A DNA stretch of 6,066 nucleotides, taken from the NCBI GenBank assembly GCA_030836925.1, contig JAUPLK010000107.1, positions 1 to 6,066 on the forward strand, given 5' to 3'. Each line of letters starts with the position of its first letter. The stretch's first letter is position 1. Positions 5,652 through 6,066 of the stretch are shown in pieces. The notes under the pieces are model-generated. The model was not told the origin of the DNA. It was given only the letters and a program-made list of their open reading frames with translations, and did no database searches. The position numbers were made by a program, and so were the translations under genes. This stretch comes from Pseudomonadota bacterium (lineage in GTDB: Bacteria > Pseudomonadota > Gammaproteobacteria > Steroidobacterales > GCA-2729495).

Positions 5652-6066
5652 AGGGCCGCTCACCCCGCCAGCTGAGCTCGGGCAGGCGGCCGCCGTTGGA
5701 AGCCTCGAGGCGTTCGCGCATGGCCGGCGTCATCTGCAGTTCGCCCGTTGTGCTGACCAGCAACGCGTAATCGAGCCCCAGGCTTTTGACCAGCCGTACA
5801 AACCGGTCGGGGCCGCCGACCATGAGTGCGGTGGAGGATATATCGGCGAGTTCCGCATCGTTGGCGATCACCGTCACGCTGGCCGTCCCGGTGGTTGGCG
5901 CCCCGCTGCGCGGATCCAGGACGTGGTGATAGCGATGCCCGCCGTCGGCATAGGAACGTTCGTAGTCGCCCGAGGTTGAAACCCCCTCACCCGCAGCGAG
6001 TTCCAGCGCAGCGTAAACCTGCCGTGTGCGGGGGTCGAGCAGGCCGATGCGCCAGCGGCGTGCCGG
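5650..6066 (-). CDS. apbE: FAD:protein FMN transferase ApbE, C-terminal fragment (5' end outside window)
   Basis: The last 138 residues of an ApbE-family protein; the frame is open to the window edge. ApbE moves FMN from FAD onto Thr/Ser of target flavoproteins, such as Rnf and Nqr subunits, usually in the periplasm with Mg2+. Visible motifs: GVSTSGDYERSYADGG (about 28-43), HHVLDPRSGAP (46-56, the ApbE H-x-x-x-DPRTG signature), SVTVIANDAELADISSTAL (62-80) with Asp75 and Thr79 in the metal-site motif ADxxxT, and a C-terminal strand with DYALLVSTTGELQMTPAM. The N-terminal half, signal peptide and start lie beyond 6066. It ends 121 bp before the TonB gene, in the same orientation, and may read through into it, although a promoter is predicted in the gap. 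In P. aeruginosa gshB occupies this position, so apbE is a local difference. Its flavoprotein target is not in the window unless it lies upstream. Confidence 0.93.
   Translation of the reverse strand, partial: PARRWRIGLLDPRTRQVYAALELAAGEGVSTSGDYERSYADGGHRYHHVLDPRSGAPTTGTASVTVIANDAELADISSTALMVGGPDRFVRLVKSLGLDYALLVSTTGELQMTPAMRERLEASNGGRLPELSWRGERP

Overview
This 6.07-kb window is GC-rich chromosomal DNA from a proteobacterium, most likely a gammaproteobacterium. The lineage is inferred from gene content and gene order, not from a marker gene. It carries core housekeeping and type IV pilus genes, with no mobile element, CRISPR array, tRNA or rRNA visible.

Left part (1-2592, + strand): the 3' end of pilT, then a complete pilU, then a second complete ATPase of the PilT/PilU family. 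Spacing is tight (39 and 17 bp), so the three probably form one operon encoding type IV pilus retraction motors. The third gene looks like a diverged pilU duplicate.

Right part (2580-6066, - strand, reading right to left): the 3' end of apbE (FAD:protein FMN transferase), a TonB-family energy transducer, yqgE (algH), ruvX (yqgF), and a protein resembling PyrK, the FAD/[2Fe-2S] electron-transfer subunit of dihydroorotate dehydrogenase B. Gaps between complete genes are 20-52 bp. A perfect TATAAT box lies in front of the TonB gene, so tonB-yqgE-ruvX-pyrK is probably an operon. pyrK and the third ATPase gene converge and overlap by 13 bp.

The order recalls the Pseudomonas aeruginosa neighbourhood pilT-pilU ... 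pyrC'-pyrB-pyrR-ruvX-algH-tonB3-gshB-pilG. In P. aeruginosa tonB3 is reported to be needed for normal twitching motility, so the TonB-like protein here may also serve pili. Two departures stand out. A second pilU-like gene has been added, and the pyrC'-pyrB-pyrR slot holds an orphan PyrK-like flavoprotein. No wholly new system is evident. The most interesting points are the triple retraction ATPase set, the orphan PyrK, and the repeats and dyads around the TonB gene.
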